DNA of 64,000 nt from a bacterium (lineage in GTDB: Bacteria; Zhuqueibacterota; Zhuqueibacteria; Residuimicrobiales; Oceaniaggregativiventaceae), in assembly GCA_029565675.1 (NCBI GenBank), contig JAKQNP010000019.1, forward strand, positions 142,313 to 206,312. The letters are read 5' to 3'. The notes beneath the pieces are model-generated. The model made no database searches, had not been told where the DNA came from, and saw nothing but the letters and a program-made list of their open reading frames with translations. The translations under genes were made by a program, and so were the position numbers. Positions 52,556 to 61,129 of this stretch are shown one piece after another. Positions within the stretch are counted from its first letter, which is position 1, and every line of letters starts with the position of its first letter.

Positions 52556-53781
52556 CAAAACTCTATAAAATTGAATTGGAAACGATCACCCCGATAATGG
52601 CTGGGAAAAACAGTTTTTTCGATAAAATTACAGACAATAAGTATCTTGATAAAGGAATAACAAAGAAAAAATACATACAGGCCGAATTGGGTGCAAACAC
52701 GTTCAAAGGCATGCTTCGATGGTGGTTCAGGACCTTGCATGGGTGGTCGGAGCAATTAGACAAACACGAAGCAGCACTTTTTGGAAGTACAGAGGGTGCA
52801 TCTCCTGTCAAGATGCGGCTATCAGGGAATTTGAATATTGAAAAATGGCCTACAAATATAAGCTGTAGGAATTTCGGACCCTTTCAATTTTCAGGAGGAG
52901 AGGCGCCTTATAATGGCTTGAAATACTTTTCATTTACAAATTGGATGGTTGATACGAATGAAGGCGTTATTCAAATCCGTGAATACATAAAGCCAGGGCA
53001 AAAATTCGATCTGATTCTTTTGGGCAAGCAAATGACGTGTTTCAAGCAAATCATTCTGTTATGGTATTCACTGCAATTTGCTGGCCTGGGGAATCGATCG
53101 CGAAGATGTTTTGGCAATTTAAATATTTGTATTCCCATTGCAATCGAATACAAGAGCAAGACCTTTCATTTCAGAAACCAATATGAGAGTATTGAACACT
53201 ATACAAAGACAATCAAGGACAATCTGCAAATTACCGAGCTCCTTTTTCCTGAAGCATTTAAAGGTAGCAATGAAATTACAGCATTTACCAAAGAAAGCCA
53301 CCTCTTTCTGAGTCAACCTATTGGAAATAGCTGGATAGAAGCCGTAAATATTGCCGGTGCGACAATGCAACTCTATCGTGCGATGGCCAAGCTCGAACAT
53401 GATGCCCTAATAAACACAAGCAAAACCGACGAAGAATATGTTTTAGCTAAACCGATTTTTGGTCTTCCTATACAATTTCGTTTTTCCTCGAGTAAAAATA
53501 AAATTCAACTCAATCACGTCGGCGATGAAAACAAAGCAACCCGATTTGCCAGCCCTATTTTTGTTTCACTTGTCAAAATTGCGGGAAAATTTCATGTTCA
53601 ATATTTGCTGCTCGACCGCAATCTGGGCAATCTGAATATTCAAGCGATACACAAGAATTATTCCGTTCCGGTTAAAGTTTCCCAGGAGGCAAGAAATGAC
53701 TTTATTAATTTTCTTCGCAAGGACATAGTATTTCCTGAAAGTGAAACATTCCAGTATGATGAGATAAATCTTTGGAGCTAA
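52552..53781 (+). CDS. cmr1: Cmr1, type III-B RAMP (first copy)
   Basis: A 409-residue RAMP that caps the Cmr complex at the target-3' end. Signature KLYKIELETITPIMAGKNSF; FKGMLRWWFRTLHGW, the Cmr1 motif; ISCRNFGPFQFSGG; and LGNRSRRCFGNLNI. AT-rich composition. Its ATG overlaps the stop of the DHH gene, and cas10 follows after 4 bases. A second, less AT-rich Cmr1 lies at 58998-60101. Confidence 0.92.
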   Translation: MTKLYKIELETITPIMAGKNSFFDKITDNKYLDKGITKKKYIQAELGANTFKGMLRWWFRTLHGWSEQLDKHEAALFGSTEGASPVKMRLSGNLNIEKWPTNISCRNFGPFQFSGGEAPYNGLKYFSFTNWMVDTNEGVIQIREYIKPGQKFDLILLGKQMTCFKQIILLWYSLQFAGLGNRSRRCFGNLNICIPIAIEYKSKTFHFRNQYESIEHYTKTIKDNLQITELLFPEAFKGSNEITAFTKESHLFLSQPIGNSWIEAVNIAGATMQLYRAMAKLEHDALINTSKTDEEYVLAKPIFGLPIQFRFSSSKNKIQLNHVGDENKATRFASPIFVSLVKIAGKFHVQYLLLDRNLGNLNIQAIHKNYSVPVKVSQEARNDFINFLRKDIVFPESETFQYDEINLWS

Positions 53782-53785
53782 AAAG

Positions 53786-55735
53786 ATGAAAACAATCTCA
53801 ATTTTTGAAATTGGGCCGATAGGGGATTATCTCGCATCGACGCGAAAATTAAAAGACCTGTGGGGGGGCTCGTTTTTGTTTTCATACCTGATGGGGTGTA
53901 TAGCAAAAACGATTTTAGAAAAAGAAATCAAGGGATTTGATAGTGCTCGTCACCAAGACAAAGTACAAGATGTCATTTTTCGACCAAATTTGGCAAACAA
54001 TACCCTGTTTGAACAAATTTGTCTCAACAAAGAACTCGATGTCAAGGCCGGCAGTATTCCTGATCAACTCTTTTGTCAGACTAATGATGACGAGAAATCC
54101 ATTCAAAAAGAATTTGAGCGTATACTTGTACAATTGTTTGAAAAAACAAAAAACTATATAAAGAAAAAGCATTATGTACAATTTGAAGAAGAGCTTGACA
54201 AGGTGGCCGAAAGTCAATTGACAGATTATTTCAGATTGTTTTTTATAACCGCGGAATGCAACCCAGAAGAATGGAATGAGCACTATTTACGCGATGCAGA
54301 AAATGCAATATCGATGCGCAGTGAAATAGTTGAATTCGATGATTTCTCAAACGCTGTGGATTCGGTTTTGAGCAAGAAGGAAAAATGTTCACTCTGTGGA
54401 GACAAAAAAAGTATCGTCACTCTTGCCCATGCCAAAAGAGGAGGCATGCTGGGCGGAAAAGAAAAACTCTGTGCGGTTTGCCTGCTAAAAAGATTTACCC
54501 TTGAAACCCTTGTCCAAAAGAACACGGTCGCAAATTTTGAATCAACAACATCTATCGCAGCTTTGCCTGTAAAGAAAATTCTGAAATCACTGCTGAGCGA
54601 TGAAAAGTCAGAGCAAAAAACTTTAAAACAAGCGTTGCTGGACTTTGCCAATGCTCACTTTGGTGAGAATGGAAAAACGATTGATAACGGATCGGAATTT
54701 CAGGATTTTTCATACACTGAAGAGTCCGGACAAACGATACAATTGATTGCAGCAAAAGAAGCTCAGGACGAGTTGGATACAGAAGAGTTGATGAAACTGA
54801 AAGAACTTGTTGCAAAAGAATCCTTTTCAAAGTTGATCAATCATTTGTCCTACCAACTTTACTTTTCCGATGTTCCAGCAAGCAGACGTTTTAGAAAGAC
54901 TATAGAAGATGAGATAAAACGTAAATGGGATACTGAAAAGTTTAATGGCTTTAAGAAAACGAACATCCAAACTCTCCAATCCATGACCTGGTGGTTGCAA
55001 CATGGTTATTATTGTATCCTCACTTGTGACGGCGACGATATGGGCAATGTATTGAAAAGAAAAAATAGTGACCAGGCAGCACTGTCAAGAGGGCTCTTAA
55101 CATTTACCGAATCTGTCATAAACATTACCAATGACTATGAAGGACGCTTGATCTATTGTGGAGGCGATGATGTCCTCGCCATTATCCATCCACTGTATTT
55201 GTTGGAAATCGCTAAAGATCTGAATGAGGCTTTCAAAAACGCACTTTCTGATGATCAAGCGCATCTATCGATCGGCGCATCGATTTGTCATCATAAATAT
55301 CCTTTGAGTTTGGCGCTTAAAACCGCAAGTGAAATGTTGAGCAATGTTGCTAAAAATCAAAAAGATAAAGCGACTTTAGCAGCGACATTGATCAAAGGCG
55401 GATCTACGAGATGTCAGTTTTTTTGCAAAATTGATGATTCGAGTTTATTCGATATTCAAGATTTTATTGATCTCGCTTCATGTGATTTGCCGCGTGGATT
55501 TGTTTATAAAATTTCCGAGGAAAAGGATACACTGGAACAAGTTCTGCAGACACCTGAAGAAATCAAAAAATATATTCGATTTATCTACGAAAAATCAGGC
55601 AAAGAGGATAAGCAGGCTTGGACGAAAATAGAAAAGATTTTTGATAAATTGATTCCTTCCGAAGCAAATACAGATTGGACGCAGATGCTTCACAGACTCT
55701 ATTTTGCCCGGTTTATTCAAGGAGAATCGTTATGA
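53786..55735 (+). CDS. cas10: Cas10/Cmr2, cyclase-type large subunit without HD domain
   Basis: A 649-residue large subunit. It begins at once with the Cmr2 N-terminal domain (SIFEIGPIGDYLASTRKLKD) and has no His-Asp pair in the first 200 residues, so the HD DNase is missing. A zinc-finger pair, C201xxC204 and C229xxC232 (EKCSLCGDKK, KLCAVCLLKR), follows. The catalytic palm has CDGDDMGNVLKRK (416-418) and YCGGDDVLAIIHP (G459-D462); the GGDD needed for nucleotide-messenger synthesis is intact. So the complex can signal but should not cut DNA. Its stop overlaps the cmr3 start. Confidence 0.95.
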   Translation: MKTISIFEIGPIGDYLASTRKLKDLWGGSFLFSYLMGCIAKTILEKEIKGFDSARHQDKVQDVIFRPNLANNTLFEQICLNKELDVKAGSIPDQLFCQTNDDEKSIQKEFERILVQLFEKTKNYIKKKHYVQFEEELDKVAESQLTDYFRLFFITAECNPEEWNEHYLRDAENAISMRSEIVEFDDFSNAVDSVLSKKEKCSLCGDKKSIVTLAHAKRGGMLGGKEKLCAVCLLKRFTLETLVQKNTVANFESTTSIAALPVKKILKSLLSDEKSEQKTLKQALLDFANAHFGENGKTIDNGSEFQDFSYTEESGQTIQLIAAKEAQDELDTEELMKLKELVAKESFSKLINHLSYQLYFSDVPASRRFRKTIEDEIKRKWDTEKFNGFKKTNIQTLQSMTWWLQHGYYCILTCDGDDMGNVLKRKNSDQAALSRGLLTFTESVINITNDYEGRLIYCGGDDVLAIIHPLYLLEIAKDLNEAFKNALSDDQAHLSIGASICHHKYPLSLALKTASEMLSNVAKNQKDKATLAATLIKGGSTRCQFFCKIDDSSLFDIQDFIDLASCDLPRGFVYKISEEKDTLEQVLQTPEEIKKYIRFIYEKSGKEDKQAWTKIEKIFDKLIPSEANTDWTQMLHRLYFARFIQGESL

Positions 55736-56949
55736 CAAACTATATCGCCTATCCGTTCGATGTCCTTTATTTTCGAGGAAATAAATCTTTTGATATAGGA
55801 GAATGGTATTCGGAGGGGATATTTCCACCTTATCCCTCAACATTCCAGGGTTTTGTGCGCACGTGTATCGCAAAGAAAGCCGGGTTTATTGGTACAGATG
55901 GAAAAATAATTGAGCAAAAAAGAAACGTGATGCAAAGCCTTGTCGGAGACGATACAATTTTCCCGTTCGATCTCCATGGTCCTTTTATCGTTAAATCTGG
56001 GCAGTTTTTTTTGCCCGTGCCAAAAGACGTCCTGGCGATCAAAAATAATTCATCTTGCGAAAATCACAAACAAACGATCGATCCGTTTGTTTATCAACAA
56101 ATCGAATTATCTGATAAAACAATTAAAACCGATTTGGGCTGGTTGCACTTCCCGAATGCGAAGCGAAAACTCTATTATGCCGATAATATCCACAATTTTA
56201 TTTCTCTCGAAACACTCGATGTTTATCGAAAACACAGCGAGTATATAGAGTTTTCTGAATCTCCAATCTTTACCGAGGAACACATTGGCATTCAATTGGA
56301 AGAGAGAAAGAATGGCGTTTTTAGCAAACAAACGCGTGAAGGCCATTTTTACCTCACACCTTACCAACGCCTTGCAGATGATGCAGGTCTCTTTTTTTCT
56401 GTTTCAGACGACAATTGCGATCCACAGGATTGCTACAGCCGTCTGGGATCGGAGAGCAGGGGGGCCTATGTGAAAAAGACCGATATGGATTTGCAACTGA
56501 AAATGGACGATGATTTTTACAATGAAATCGTGAAACACGCATGCTTTAAATTGATCCTTCTTCAACCGGGGATTTTTCGTCACGGCTGGTTGCCTTTCGC
56601 AGTTGAACAAACCAATGAAAGAATCATTCTTTCTGATTCGAATGTCAAACTCCAGCTTTTGTATGCGCGGACTGGAGGGCGGTGTCGAATCGGAGGTGTC
56701 AGCATGCGCAAGCAGACGATCGATGACCGGGAAAAAAGAGGAGATGGGCTTAAACCGATGCTCAATACAGTGCCTGCCGGATCGGTATATTATTTAAAAA
56801 TTATCGAACCCGGTAAAGATATTGAATCCTGGCTTAAACAACTCGATGGAAACAAACTGACAGGTCCAGAGTCGCAGAACAAAAGTTATGAAAAATATTT
56901 TAAAATGGGATTTAACCAGGCGATTATCGGAAAAATTCATAAAAATTAA
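55732..56949 (+). CDS. cmr3: Cmr3, type III-B RAMP
   Basis: A 405-residue subunit that binds the crRNA 5' handle next to Cas10. Marks: YIAYPFDVLYFRGNKSFDIG, FPPYPSTFQGFVRTCIAKK, LGSESRGAYVKKTDMDL and YARTGGRCRIGGVSMRK. ATG at 55732 overlaps the cas10 stop (ATGA); the longer frame beginning 55675 is spurious. Confidence 0.92.
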   Translation: MTNYIAYPFDVLYFRGNKSFDIGEWYSEGIFPPYPSTFQGFVRTCIAKKAGFIGTDGKIIEQKRNVMQSLVGDDTIFPFDLHGPFIVKSGQFFLPVPKDVLAIKNNSSCENHKQTIDPFVYQQIELSDKTIKTDLGWLHFPNAKRKLYYADNIHNFISLETLDVYRKHSEYIEFSESPIFTEEHIGIQLEERKNGVFSKQTREGHFYLTPYQRLADDAGLFFSVSDDNCDPQDCYSRLGSESRGAYVKKTDMDLQLKMDDDFYNEIVKHACFKLILLQPGIFRHGWLPFAVEQTNERIILSDSNVKLQLLYARTGGRCRIGGVSMRKQTIDDREKRGDGLKPMLNTVPAGSVYYLKIIEPGKDIESWLKQLDGNKLTGPESQNKSYEKYFKMGFNQAIIGKIHKN

Positions 56950-56960
56950 GGAGTGCTACA

Positions 56961-57752
56961 ATGCCAAACGGATTTCTTTTTACCGCAACTTGTTACAGCC
57001 CGCTGCATGCCGGCACTGGCCAGTCCATTGGCAAAGTTGATTTGCCGATTCAGCGAGAAAAACACACGGGATATCCCTGTGTTTATGGCAGCAGTTTGAA
57101 AGGCGCTTTGCGCCAATTCTGTACGTATAATGGGATGGGGCCTGATGATGTAAAGAGCATTTTTGGTGATGAAGATTCAAATTCTTCCGCTGGTGGGGCG
57201 ATTTTTACCGATTTAAAGATCCTCTTTTTTCCTGTCCGAGCCAGCGTGGACAGTTTCAAATGGGTCATTTCACAAAAAGTTGTTGACCGCTATAAACGAG
57301 AAAGGGAAGATATTCTTAAAGTTGGCGGAACATTGGATGTTTCAGCCACGTCCGAATTGATTGAAAACCCCGGTAACTTTGACGCCGACCAACATATCAT
57401 CCTTGAGGATTTTATTTTTACAAAAAACAATGAGCAAGATGAGAACAAGGATATTATTGCCTCCATCAAGAAAAAGGATGTCTACCTGATCGGTGAAGAC
57501 TGGTTCAACTATCTGGTCACTCATGCAACACAGATCATTGCGAGGAATCAATTGAACGACAAGAAAATCAGCCAAAATCTCTGGTATGAAGAGGTTTTAC
57601 CTGCTGAAACTGTGCTCTATTCCTATGTCCTGCCCTCGGTAAGCAATATAGAGGATCTCGATAAATTAAAAACTACCATAGATGGTAAAATCGTCCAGAT
57701 TGGCGGTGGCGAGACTGTTGGATATGGATTATGCAAAATCTGTGTTCATTGA
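56961..57752 (+). CDS. cmr4: Cmr4, backbone RAMP and target-RNA nuclease
   Basis: A 263-residue backbone subunit. CYSPLHAGTGQSIGKVDLPI contains the catalytic Asp (residue 27, equal to D26 of Pyrococcus Cmr4), followed by YPCVYGSSLKGALRQFC. The end IVQIGGGETVGYGLCKI is the RAMP Gly-rich loop. Target-RNA cleavage at 6-base steps is therefore expected to be intact. AT-rich; 8-11 bases from its neighbours. Confidence 0.94.
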   Translation: MPNGFLFTATCYSPLHAGTGQSIGKVDLPIQREKHTGYPCVYGSSLKGALRQFCTYNGMGPDDVKSIFGDEDSNSSAGGAIFTDLKILFFPVRASVDSFKWVISQKVVDRYKREREDILKVGGTLDVSATSELIENPGNFDADQHIILEDFIFTKNNEQDENKDIIASIKKKDVYLIGEDWFNYLVTHATQIIARNQLNDKKISQNLWYEEVLPAETVLYSYVLPSVSNIEDLDKLKTTIDGKIVQIGGGETVGYGLCKICVH

Positions 57753-57762
57753 GGAGGCCGTT

Positions 57763-58146
57763 ATGTCTATACCAAGTCGTGAGATTTTTATTGCAAAGAA
57801 GGCAAAACAAATAGTTGATAAGCTTGATTTACAAGGAGAGGAAAAAGAAGAAGATTTTGTCAATTTCCTCAAAGGGTTGCCTTCTGATATTAGTCAAAAC
57901 GGCATAATGCAGACAGTACTGTTTCTTAATAGCAAAATAGACAAAAGCAAAGACAAAAAGTATGAAAAGTTATATAGCAATCTCCTTACATTTTACAATG
58001 ACTATTTTTCAAAATCTGCAGACAGTTTGGAAGACGAATTTGTTCAGATTAGCAACATTGTTAATTATCTCCATGTTCAGCAGGTTTTTATTTCATTTAC
58101 TATCTGGTTAAAAAGGTTTGCCTTATCACTAAAAACAAATGATTAG
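57763..58146 (+). CDS. cmr5: Cmr5, small subunit
   Basis: A 127-residue all-helical subunit: SREIFIAKKAKQIVDKLDLQ, NFLKGLPSDISQNGIMQTVL, QVFISFTIWLKRFALSLK. The ATG at 57763 has an excellent GAGGAGG before it; earlier in-frame ATGs lie inside cmr4. It forms the second filament of the Cmr complex that runs along the target RNA. Confidence 0.9.
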   Translation: MSIPSREIFIAKKAKQIVDKLDLQGEEKEEDFVNFLKGLPSDISQNGIMQTVLFLNSKIDKSKDKKYEKLYSNLLTFYNDYFSKSADSLEDEFVQISNIVNYLHVQQVFISFTIWLKRFALSLKTND

Positions 58147-58154
58147 AGGTAAAT

Positions 58155-58997
58155 ATGATTGAATTTGAAATGTTAGGAGAGAAAATTCAATTTCGTTATC
58201 CTAATTTGGGCTTGCTGTATTATAAATTTGCACCAAAAAATACAAGTGGAAATTTTTCTTCCCAGTTTGTTGCGCGTTTTACTCAACCAGATCTAAAGCC
58301 GAATGAGCAGATAATAAAGAAACGGATGCAAGTGTATTCAGATGCCGGCTATGCTTGTGTAGAAATGCGCACAGTCTCGCGTTTTATTTGTGGTATTGGT
58401 TATTCAAGCTCCATTGAATGGGGGTTTGGATTTGATTGGACTTCTGGAATGCCTTGTCTACCGGGTTCTTCTGTAAAAGGTGCATTGTTGAGTTATCTGG
58501 AGTTTTTGCAGGAATCTTCTTTTGAGGAAAAGGGAAATTCTCCGAACCAATCTAATTCTTCTGACGTTGAGCTCTTGACAAACGGTGAAAAATGGAGTAA
58601 AGAACAAGTATTTACTCTATTTGGTTCACAAGGGAATGATTCTATAAAAGAATCTGGAGCGGCTTCTTTTTTGGATGCTTATCCCATATATTATAAAGGG
58701 TTAGAAGTCGAAGTCATTACACCGCATTACAAAAATTATTATGGCAAGAAATCTGGCTCGAAACTACCGGATGACACAGAAAATCCAGTCCCTATACATT
58801 TTCTGACGGTAAAGCCTGGTTCAGTTTTTGCTTTTTATTTTTGTTTGCGACCACAAATTATTTCACAAAAAACCGAAAAGGACTATTGGAAAAAAAGAAT
58901 AAAGGAATTGATTGTCGAAACCGGCCAAAACTATGGCTTCGGCGCCAAAACCGCCTCAGGTTACGGCTACTTCGAACCGGTTGAGGAGAAGAGCTGA
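58155..58997 (+). CDS. cmr6: Cmr6, type III-B RAMP
   Basis: A 280-residue subunit. FVARFTQPDLKPNEQIIKKR, RFICGIGYSSSIEWGFGFDW and GMPCLPGSSVKGALLSYLEF carry the Cmr6 pattern; NYGFGAKTASGYGYFEP is the terminal Gly-rich loop. Base composition changes inside this gene: 17 G/C in 58861-58920 and 36 in 58921-58980. Its stop is immediately followed by the start of the second cmr1. Confidence 0.93.
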   Translation: MIEFEMLGEKIQFRYPNLGLLYYKFAPKNTSGNFSSQFVARFTQPDLKPNEQIIKKRMQVYSDAGYACVEMRTVSRFICGIGYSSSIEWGFGFDWTSGMPCLPGSSVKGALLSYLEFLQESSFEEKGNSPNQSNSSDVELLTNGEKWSKEQVFTLFGSQGNDSIKESGAASFLDAYPIYYKGLEVEVITPHYKNYYGKKSGSKLPDDTENPVPIHFLTVKPGSVFAFYFCLRPQIISQKTEKDYWKKRIKELIVETGQNYGFGAKTASGYGYFEPVEEKS

Positions 58998-60101
58998 ATG
59001 CGACAATCGATAGAGGTTAGTCTTATGTCTCCCGCTATGATCGGCGGCGCTGAGGCGCGCAAACTGGATACGAGTCTGGCTCTTCGGCCTCCGTCGATCC
59101 GCGGACAATTGCGTTTTTGGGCGCGAGCGTTGGCTGGTGGAGCTGGCTTGACGATTCAATCTGTCAAAAACGGGGAAAACCAGCTGTTCGGTTCGATCGA
59201 TGCGGGATCACCGATTGCGGTTGTTTCAAGTCCCTTGAACTCGCCTGCCACCAATTCAATAGAGCTTTTTCCTCACAAGGATGGAAAGTATGTTGAGGAT
59301 CATTCGAATGATGGCCAGGTTAAAAGTTTGAAAAACCGACATGGTGAAAAAATCGACCGAATAATAAAAGATCTGAAAACAGAAACAGAGATGATCGATG
59401 TCGACGCGAAATATGTGATCAGATTCGCTGTCCGCGACCCGCAGCATTATCCCCTGGAAAAACTCAAATCCGTCGTCTGGACCTGGCTGCATCTCGGGTC
59501 GATCGGCCGGCGATCGCGGCGCGGTTATGGTTCGCTGATCTGGAATCCGCAAGAAAAAGACCTGCTCAATTATTTTATCGATTTCAAGCCCGAACGCGAT
59601 CTTGTATCGACCCGTTCACTGGCCAACTATCTGAAAACGGGATTGACAAAAGTATTTGAAATTTGGAGCATTCCCGACAGTACATCGAAACGTGCGGATA
59701 CCTTTGGCTTTTTTCAATTGCATTCGCTGGATCAGGTCTTTGTCGGCCGCGAATTGTGCGATTCTCCAGGCGACTGTGCAAAATGGGAAAACACACGCAA
59801 AAGCCTGCAATCCAGGATTCACGGCTTTCGCGGCGAAAAACGGTTGCTCCCCTCTGAGTTGGGTACAACCCTGAAAACCCAGACTGACGAGGAAAATGAA
59901 TTGGGATACGCAAAAGGCAACAGTCGCTTCGCTTCACCCGTGTTGTGGCGGCTGTATCAGCTGCAGAACGGTTCCTATGTGCCGGTGATGACCTGGTCGC
60001 CGCGCTTTGTGCACCACCTGACTCGCGATACAAAAATGCATGACTATCTCGTGCAACAACTAGGCTTCCGCGCCTCGCTGGCCGGTGGTACATTGGCCTG
60101 A
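58998..60101 (+). CDS. cmr1: Second Cmr1-type RAMP
   Basis: A 367-residue protein of the Cmr1 family: VSLMSPAMIGGAEARKLDTS, LRPPSIRGQLRFWARALAGG and LHLGSIGRRSRRGYGSLIWN are Cmr1 landmarks, and FASPVLWRLYQLQNGSYVPV matches the C-terminal part. It is not a close copy of the 52552-53781 gene, differs in composition (GC-richer) and lacks its insert lengths. It may replace the first Cmr1 in some complexes or be the remnant of the older locus. Start abuts the cmr6 stop. Confidence 0.85.
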   Translation: MRQSIEVSLMSPAMIGGAEARKLDTSLALRPPSIRGQLRFWARALAGGAGLTIQSVKNGENQLFGSIDAGSPIAVVSSPLNSPATNSIELFPHKDGKYVEDHSNDGQVKSLKNRHGEKIDRIIKDLKTETEMIDVDAKYVIRFAVRDPQHYPLEKLKSVVWTWLHLGSIGRRSRRGYGSLIWNPQEKDLLNYFIDFKPERDLVSTRSLANYLKTGLTKVFEIWSIPDSTSKRADTFGFFQLHSLDQVFVGRELCDSPGDCAKWENTRKSLQSRIHGFRGEKRLLPSELGTTLKTQTDEENELGYAKGNSRFASPVLWRLYQLQNGSYVPVMTWSPRFVHHLTRDTKMHDYLVQQLGFRASLAGGTLA

Positions 60102-60136
60102 CAACAGTTGACCATCTATTTTAAGGATATCGTGTC

Positions 60137-61102
60137 GTGTCCCAGGTTTTGCTTGATTCGTTCGAATCCATTCTGGCGCCAGCCAATTTGCTCAATGCCT
60201 GGGAACGCGTGCGCGATAACCGCGGTTGCCGCGGCAGCGATGGTGAAACGATCCGTGGTTTCGCCCAAGGCGGATTCGCCCGGCTGCAAAGCCTGGTCGA
60301 TGACATTCGCTCTGGCGATTATGCGCCCTATCCCCTGCTGCGCTTTCCAGTTCCCAAACGCAACAGCAGCAGCGTCCGTTACCTCAGCGTACCCACCGTG
60401 CGTGACCGCGTCGCGCAGGCGGCGGCGTATCTGGCCCTGAAAGACGCTTTTGAACATGAGTTCGAGGAGGTCTCGCATGCCTATCGGGAAGGCCGCGGCG
60501 TCCACACCGCTCTGGAGAATATCCGCCGATTGCGGAAACAAGGCTTCCGCTATGCCGTCGACGCTGATGTGGCTGCTTTTTTCGATAATGTGCCGCACGA
60601 GCGGCTGCTCGCCAAGATCGACAAGCTCTTTGCCGGCGACAAGCGTCTGGTCGATCTGTTCGAAAAATGGATCCGGGTGGAAGTCTATGACGGCCAAACC
60701 ATCCGCGCTCTGGACAAGGGCATCCCGCAGGGATCCGTGGTTTCGCCCATGCTCGCCAATCTCTTTCTCGACGAACTCGACGAAACGCTCATGCATTTCG
60801 ACCGCAAGCTGGTTCGCTATGCAGACGATTTTCTCGTGCTCAGCCGCAGCCCAGAAGAGGCGGCACAAAACCTCGAACTGACCGAAATGGTGCTCGAAGA
60901 AATGCAGCTCAAGCTCAATCCGAAAAAAACCGAAATTGTCGATTTCGATCGCGGTTTCAAATTTCTCGGCGCAATATTTTTGCTGGATGACTTTTATCAA
61001 CCGCTGCCAAAGCGACAAAAACCGCCGCCGCCCGTTGAGTTGCCGCCGCCTCTCACACTGAAGCGCTATTTCGAGCTCAGATGGCGATCCCGGACCGGCT
61101 GA
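60137..61102 (+). CDS. CRISPR-associated reverse transcriptase
   Basis: A 321-residue group-II-intron-like RT. Motifs: RYLSVPTVRDRVAQAAAYLA; YAVDADVAAFFDNVPHERLL, the first catalytic Asp; DKGIPQGSVVSPMLANLFLD; RYADDFLVLSRS with YADD at 228-231; and LKLNPKKTEIVDFDRGFKFL. No maturase/X or endonuclease domain follows; a Pro-rich tail (PKRQKPPPPVELPPPLTL) ends it. GTG start at 60137 after AAGGAT. It should copy RNA-derived spacers for Cas1-Cas2. It stands in the same frame as Cas1, with a TGA (61100-61102) and a TAG (61118-61120) in between. Confidence 0.95.
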   Translation: MSQVLLDSFESILAPANLLNAWERVRDNRGCRGSDGETIRGFAQGGFARLQSLVDDIRSGDYAPYPLLRFPVPKRNSSSVRYLSVPTVRDRVAQAAAYLALKDAFEHEFEEVSHAYREGRGVHTALENIRRLRKQGFRYAVDADVAAFFDNVPHERLLAKIDKLFAGDKRLVDLFEKWIRVEVYDGQTIRALDKGIPQGSVVSPMLANLFLDELDETLMHFDRKLVRYADDFLVLSRSPEEAAQNLELTEMVLEEMQLKLNPKKTEIVDFDRGFKFLGAIFLLDDFYQPLPKRQKPPPPVELPPPLTLKRYFELRWRSRTG

Positions 61103-61129
61103 GGGGTTTTCCACAGATAGGGGCTGGCC

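Noticed and set aside
60137..61102. Group II intron or retron
   Set aside because: No maturase or endonuclease domain, no intron RNA or msr/msd features nearby; adjacency to cas1 and the Pro-rich tail fit a CRISPR RT.
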